Positions 60,410 to 64,000 of a DNA stretch of 64,000 nt are shown here, piece by piece (within the stretch, counting starts at the first letter, position 1; the number at the start of each line of letters is the position of its first letter). The notes beneath the pieces were generated by a model. That model did not search any database. It saw nothing but the letters and a program-made list of their open reading frames with translations, and had not been told where the DNA came from. Position numbers and translations under genes: made by a program. The DNA comes from an uncultured Oscillospiraceae bacterium (GTDB lineage Bacteria > Bacillota > Clostridia > Oscillospirales > Oscillospiraceae): the NCBI GenBank assembly GCA_900754965.1, contig CAAEEO010000051.1, positions 59,613 through 123,612 on the forward strand, written 5' to 3'.

Positions 60410-62145
60410 TCTGCTCGATGGCGGGCGGCGGCGTGTCAAGAAATATATGGAGTTTTTAGAAGTAACCCGGCAGGGCGGCAGGCAGGCCATGACCTGCTCC
60501 ACCTCCGGGATTGGTTTGAGATTGAAATGGATTTCAATGGAAATGTGTCGTGTCTTATCGCTGCCGATACGCTCATGGACAACGATCTCTTTTATCAGGC
60601 GGTTCAGGGTGGCGGCGTCCAGTTCGGTAATGTCGGCGTATTCCTGAATGGCGTCTATCCACTGGCAGGCGTCGTTTTCAATCTTCGCTTCATCGGACAG
60701 CTTTTTCCGGGTTTCCTCCACCCGCGCTTTCAGTTCGGCCTGCTCCGTCTGTGTCCTGCCCAGCATGAGGTTGAAGTTGGTATCGCTGATCCGTCCGGCC
60801 ATCATGTCCTCATAAAGCCGCAGCACCATCTTTTCCAAAACCTCGATCCGTTCCTCGTCTTTGGCAAGGGAACGCTCCCACGCCTCCCGCTGGCCCTTCT
60901 GCTCGGCTTCGCAGGTGTCGGTCAGCTTTCCGGCGATGGCCTCCCCGTCCATCAGGGCGGCGCTGGCGCACTCCCGGATTTTGTTCAGGACCAGCCGGTA
61001 AAGGGTGTCATATTCCACCCGGTGCTGGGAACAGTGGGTCTTGCCGAACGCCCCATAAGTCTTGCAGGCGTAAATCTGCTGGGGATGCTTTGCGTGGGTG
61101 GTGCGGATGGTCAGGGATTTGCCGCACTCGCCGCATTTGATAAGCCCCGCAAACAGGCTCGTTTCCCCGTTCTGCCTTGGGCGTTGGCAGGATTTCAATT
61201 TGTCCTGTACAATGGCAAAACTCTTACGGTCGATCAGTGGCTCATGCCGCTGTTCCACCACGATCCAGTCCTGCGGCTTCTTCTCCCCGATGGTGCCGAT
61301 CTTGGAGCGGTAGTCCTTCTTCTGTGACGCGATGGCCCGGCATAAACCGGGTTCATCAAAATGTCCTTTATCACTGAAAAGTCCCACATATACCGCCCGT
61401 TTACCGGGTCTTGCTTCTCCCACTTGGTACGGACATTGCGGATACCGCGCTCCCGGTTCCACCATGTAGGGCAGGGTACTTTCTGCTCCTCCAGCCTGCG
61501 CCGGATGAAGTTGGGGCCGTGGCCCTCCAGCGCCCACCGGAATATCTGCCGGACAATGGGGGCCGTTTCCTCGTCCACCAGCAGGTGGTTTTTGTCCTCC
61601 GGGTCTTTCCGATAGCCGAAGGGTGCCACACAGCCGGTAAATTCGCCCTTCTGTGCTTTCAGCAGGTAGGAAGAATGTACCTTCTTGGAAATATCCTTGC
61701 TGTACATCTCATTCAGGATATTTTTGAACGGCGCAATGTCGTTGTTCTCCCGCAAGGTGTCGATCCCGTCATTCATGGCGATGTAGCGCACACCGTTCCG
61801 GGGGAAGAAGTCCTCAATGAGATAGCCTGTCTGCAAGTAGTTCCGGCCCAGCCAGGAGAGGTCTTTGGTAATGACAAGGTTGACTTGCTTGCGCTCGATG
61901 GCCTTCAACATCCGTTTCAGGTCGGGCCGCTCCATGTTCAGGCCCGTGTAGCCATCATCCTGATAAACTTCCACAACCTCCCATCCCTGCTTTTCGCAGT
62001 AGTGTTCCAGCATATCCCGCTGGTTGGCAATGCTGGCGCTCTCCCCGTCCAGATCATCGTCCTTGGAAAGCCTGCAATAGATGGCCGCCCGGAAGCTGCC
62101 CGCCAGAATTGCATTCATGCCTGTATATTCATATCCGTTCATCAT
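60410..62145 (-). pseudogene. Large serine recombinase, frameshifted
   Basis: Site-specific recombinase of the element. The N-terminal resolvase domain has the catalytic Ser in AAIYCRLSKDDDLDGESASI, followed by the recombinase domain (GFRKD-like APFGYRKDPEDKNHLLVDEE). After ILMNPVYAG the frame breaks; the protein continues in the -1 frame with AIASQKKDYRSKIG, a zinc ribbon (LIKCGECGKSLTI...YACKTYG) and a coiled coil. One G appears missing at 61336-61338. The second frame has no stop at the element edge and reads into host DNA to 60359. The 3' limit given here is approximate. Confidence 0.85.
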
Positions 62146-62200
62146 AACCGTTTACCCGCACAATCCAGACGGAACACGGTTCTTCTGAACCTTATCTTTA

Positions 62201-62375
62201 TTATACCCCATTTCTTGCTTTTTTCATAAGATTTCTTTTCCCGGTGTCCTGCCCGTATTTCTGTGCGATCAGGCTCACAAATACATCAGCAGCGTCCAGT
62301 TCACCGTCAAATACTGTGGTTGGGTTACTATTTACTTTTTCTTTTATTTTTCTGTTGCTTTGGTTGCCAGAGGGG
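62201..62375 (-). pseudogene. Small element ORF without a clear start codon
   Basis: About 55 codons ending in VFDGELDAADVFVSLIAQKYG then a basic tail and a stop. It resembles small proteins seen near recombinase genes in clostridial elements. No ATG, GTG or TTG with a ribosome site is in frame upstream, so it is probably a remnant. It lies in the 267-bp gap between the recombinase and the VapE-type gene. Confidence 0.4.
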
Positions 62376-62412
62376 AGAAAAACCCACCGTTACAGACTTT
62401 TCCCCGGATTTT

Positions 62413-63716
62413 TCAGAAGGGAAACTCCATCTGCTCTGTGACCTCCACAAACCCGTCCGGGGTTTTTTCGGCTCCGTTGTTGGTGTCCGTTGCCGGGTTG
62501 TCGCGTTCCCAGCCCTTCTGCCTGCCGTAGCCCTCGAAGATCCGGGGGTTGGAGAAGTAGCGCCAGCCGGTGATACAGTGGTTCATAATGTCGTTGACTT
62601 CCCGTATTTCCCACTGCTTCGGCTCATCAAAGGGGTGGTTCAGCGCCTCCCTGAAAAGCTGCTTGGAGCAGACCGCGCCGCCGGTAAAGCGGTCAAGGTA
62701 GGCTTGGATCATCCCGGCCTTGGTGTCCTCCGGCATGAAGTCCCGCTGGTGTTCTTTCAGGTAGCGTACCATTTCGGGGCTGAAAGACAGCTTAAAATCG
62801 CCGCTGCGGTAGATGGCCATAGCCTCGGCCCAGATCTGTTCCAGATAGGCTCTGGAAGCAGCTTCATCGTCCAAAATATGCACCTCGGCCTGTTCCGGGT
62901 TTACCATGACCGGCAGAAAGCGGCGGTTGCCGGAGCGGTCAAGGGGCAGGAAGTCCAGGGCGTTGGAAGTGCCGCCAAACACGCACTGGCAGGGCCTGTC
63001 CTCCGGGTGGGTTTCATAGGGGATTTTATAGACCGCCTTCTGTCGGCTCAAAAAGGATTTGATTTCCTCAATACTCTTGGCGTTGGCGGTGGCAATCATC
63101 TCGGACATCTCAATGATCCAGTGGCCTTGCAGCTTGCGGTACACATTTTTATCGTCCAGCTTCCGCAGGTCATCGGAAAACCACTCGTCCTTCACAGCCA
63201 GCAGCCGGAAGAAGGTGGACTTCCCAGCGCCCTGACCGCCCACCAGACAGAGCATGATTTCAATTTTACAGCCGGGGTGAAAGGCCCGCCGGATGGCTCC
63301 CAGCAGGAACAGGCGCAGGGCCTCATAGGTGTACTGGTCGCTGTCGGCTCCCAAATAGTCCTGCTTTTGCAGAGCCTCTACAAACAACGGGTTCCAATCG
63401 TCCTCCGGGGTCTTGGGGGCACAGTCCTCCTTCCAGCGGCGAAGCAGGTTCCGATAGTCCCACAGTACCCGAAAACAATACCGTTCCATGCGCCTGAATT
63501 GCTGTTCCGGGGTTTCCTGCGGTGGGGCGGCCCCTTGTCCTCATAGGAGATGGAGAAATCCTGCGCCAGCAACAGGGCAGTTTCCTTGGGGCTGGCCTGT
63601 TCCAGCCGGGAAACAAAGTCGATCACATCCCCATCCGCGCCGCAGCCGAAACAGTGGAAGCGCCGGTCAACCTTCATGCTGGGGGTCTTATCGTCATGGA
63701 AGGGACAGCGGCACAT
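62413..63716 (-). pseudogene. CHC2 zinc-finger primase / VapE-type helicase, frameshifted and N-truncated
   Basis: Replication protein of the element. The first part is a DnaG-type zinc finger (CRCPFHDDKTPSM, FHCFGCGADGDVIDFV). At 63531-63534 one G appears missing; in the shifted frame the reading continues PPQETPEQQFRRMERYCFRV into a VapE-family ATPase with Walker A GGQGAGKS and the segment GGTSNALDFLPLDRSGNRRFLP. The 358-residue VapE part (62413-63489) is open and could be made from its internal ATG. The residues normally ahead of the zinc finger are missing. Confidence 0.8.
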
Positions 63717-64000
63717 CCCGGAGAATCTTCACATCCTCTTGCACCGCAGACAGGCGCTCCTTGGACTCGGCCACTTCTCCGGCAAGCTGTGTCCGTTCCT
63801 CATTCAATTTCTTGGTGCTGTACTTGGTTCCCTCCAAATGCACCTTGAAATAGCGGATAGCGGCATTGTAGGCATCTAGCTCGTCCCGATGGGTGGCGGT
63901 AAACTGTTCCTTTGGTTTCTTAAACCGGATGGCGGCATATTCCGCATGAACCGGCTTGTGGGCTTCAAAGTTGGCGATATGGGAAAGCATGGTGTCGATC
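63694..64000 (-). CDS. Probable relaxase C-terminal part, truncated
   Basis: The frame enters from beyond the window edge (IDTMLSHIANFEAHKPVHAEY) and runs about 100 codons of charged helical sequence, ending ILRDVPLSLP. The pattern matches the C-terminal region of mobilization relaxases in clostridial elements. The last few residues overlap the start of the primase frame, which suggests a deletion fused the two genes. The catalytic relaxase domain, if present, is outside the window. Confidence 0.5.
   Translation of the reverse strand, partial: IDTMLSHIANFEAHKPVHAEYAAIRFKKPKEQFTATHRDELDAYNAAIRYFKVHLEGTKYSTKKLNEERTQLAGEVAESKERLSAVQEDVKILRDVPLSLP

Larger units (their letters stand above)
60383..64000. 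mobile_element. Left part of an integrated mobilizable element (serine-recombinase type)
   Basis: From about 60383 the host anti-sigma gene gives way to mobile-element genes, all leftward: a large serine recombinase next to the junction, a small ORF, a primase/VapE-type replication protein and the end of a probable relaxase. This gene set is typical of Tn4451-like or related mobilizable/conjugative elements of Clostridia. The exact left boundary is inferred to within about 15 bases; the right end is outside the window. Several genes are broken, so the element is likely immobile on its own. Confidence 0.8.

Noticed and set aside
60383..64000. Element interpreted as a prophage
   Set aside because: VapE and serine recombinases occur in phages, but no capsid, portal or lysis gene is visible and the relaxase-like end favours a mobilizable element.
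1..64000. CRISPR arrays or long tandem repeats
   Set aside because: No regularly spaced direct repeats were seen on reading the window.

Overview
The window reads as chromosomal DNA of an anaerobic, spore-forming Bacillota of the Clostridia, most likely a gut Oscillospiraceae/Ruminococcaceae-type organism. This is inferred from a one-piece pyruvate:ferredoxin oxidoreductase, SpoIID, SpoVB-like and LytM/SpoIIQ-like proteins, ClpC, a FakA/DegV pair, a PurO-type IMP cyclohydrolase, ECF vitamin transport and fairly GC-rich coding sequence with strong Gram-positive ribosome binding sites. No species is claimed.

Layout. 1-6 kb: a leftward purine operon purE-purC-purF-(formate/nitrite-type channel)-purN-purO-AICAR formyltransferase, running off the left edge. 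6-7.4 kb: rpsF-ssb-rpsR. 7.4-11.1 kb: nifJ. 11.5-13.6 kb: asp23-like gene and fakA. 13.6-22.9 kb: mixed housekeeping and sporulation genes (spoIID, clpC, a Crp/Fnr regulator, a FliB-like protein, a SpoVB-like flippase, cysE, small membrane proteins). 22.9-25.7 kb: a sulfur/redox group of three rhodanese-domain proteins, thioredoxin and a CoA-disulfide-reductase-like flavoenzyme. 25.9-27.4 kb: trmN6-like and rsmI. 27.5-29.3 kb: an alanine/glycine symporter behind a tandem glycine riboswitch. 29.4-36.2 kb: a large membrane-anchored unknown, trmO, an EEP-family protein, mntP, a HAD phosphatase and two unknowns.

36.4-42.5 kb holds the most distinctive metabolic locus: an Fe-S old-yellow-enzyme reductase, two paralogous short-chain dehydrogenases and a small membrane protein, divergent from a PucR-type regulator. 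43.1-43.4 kb: tRNA-Met, tRNA-Glu, tRNA-Val. 43.5-49.7 kb: a LytM peptidase and the lower-glycolysis operon trmL-pgk-tpiA-gpmI-eno. 49.9-54.9 kb: a PflA-like radical SAM protein, an autoregulated GntR-ABC module, a CmpB-like membrane protein and a DegV protein. 55-60.4 kb: two ECF sigma/anti-sigma modules flank a PdxR-like MocR regulator and a divergent ECF-transporter S component, probably for vitamin B6.

From about 60.38 kb to the right edge the DNA is an integrated, decaying mobilizable element. It splits the second anti-sigma gene and carries a large serine recombinase, a primase/VapE-type replication protein and the end of a probable relaxase. Both the recombinase and the primase are broken by an apparent one-base loss at a GGG-CC site, while no comparable break was noticed in the chromosomal genes.
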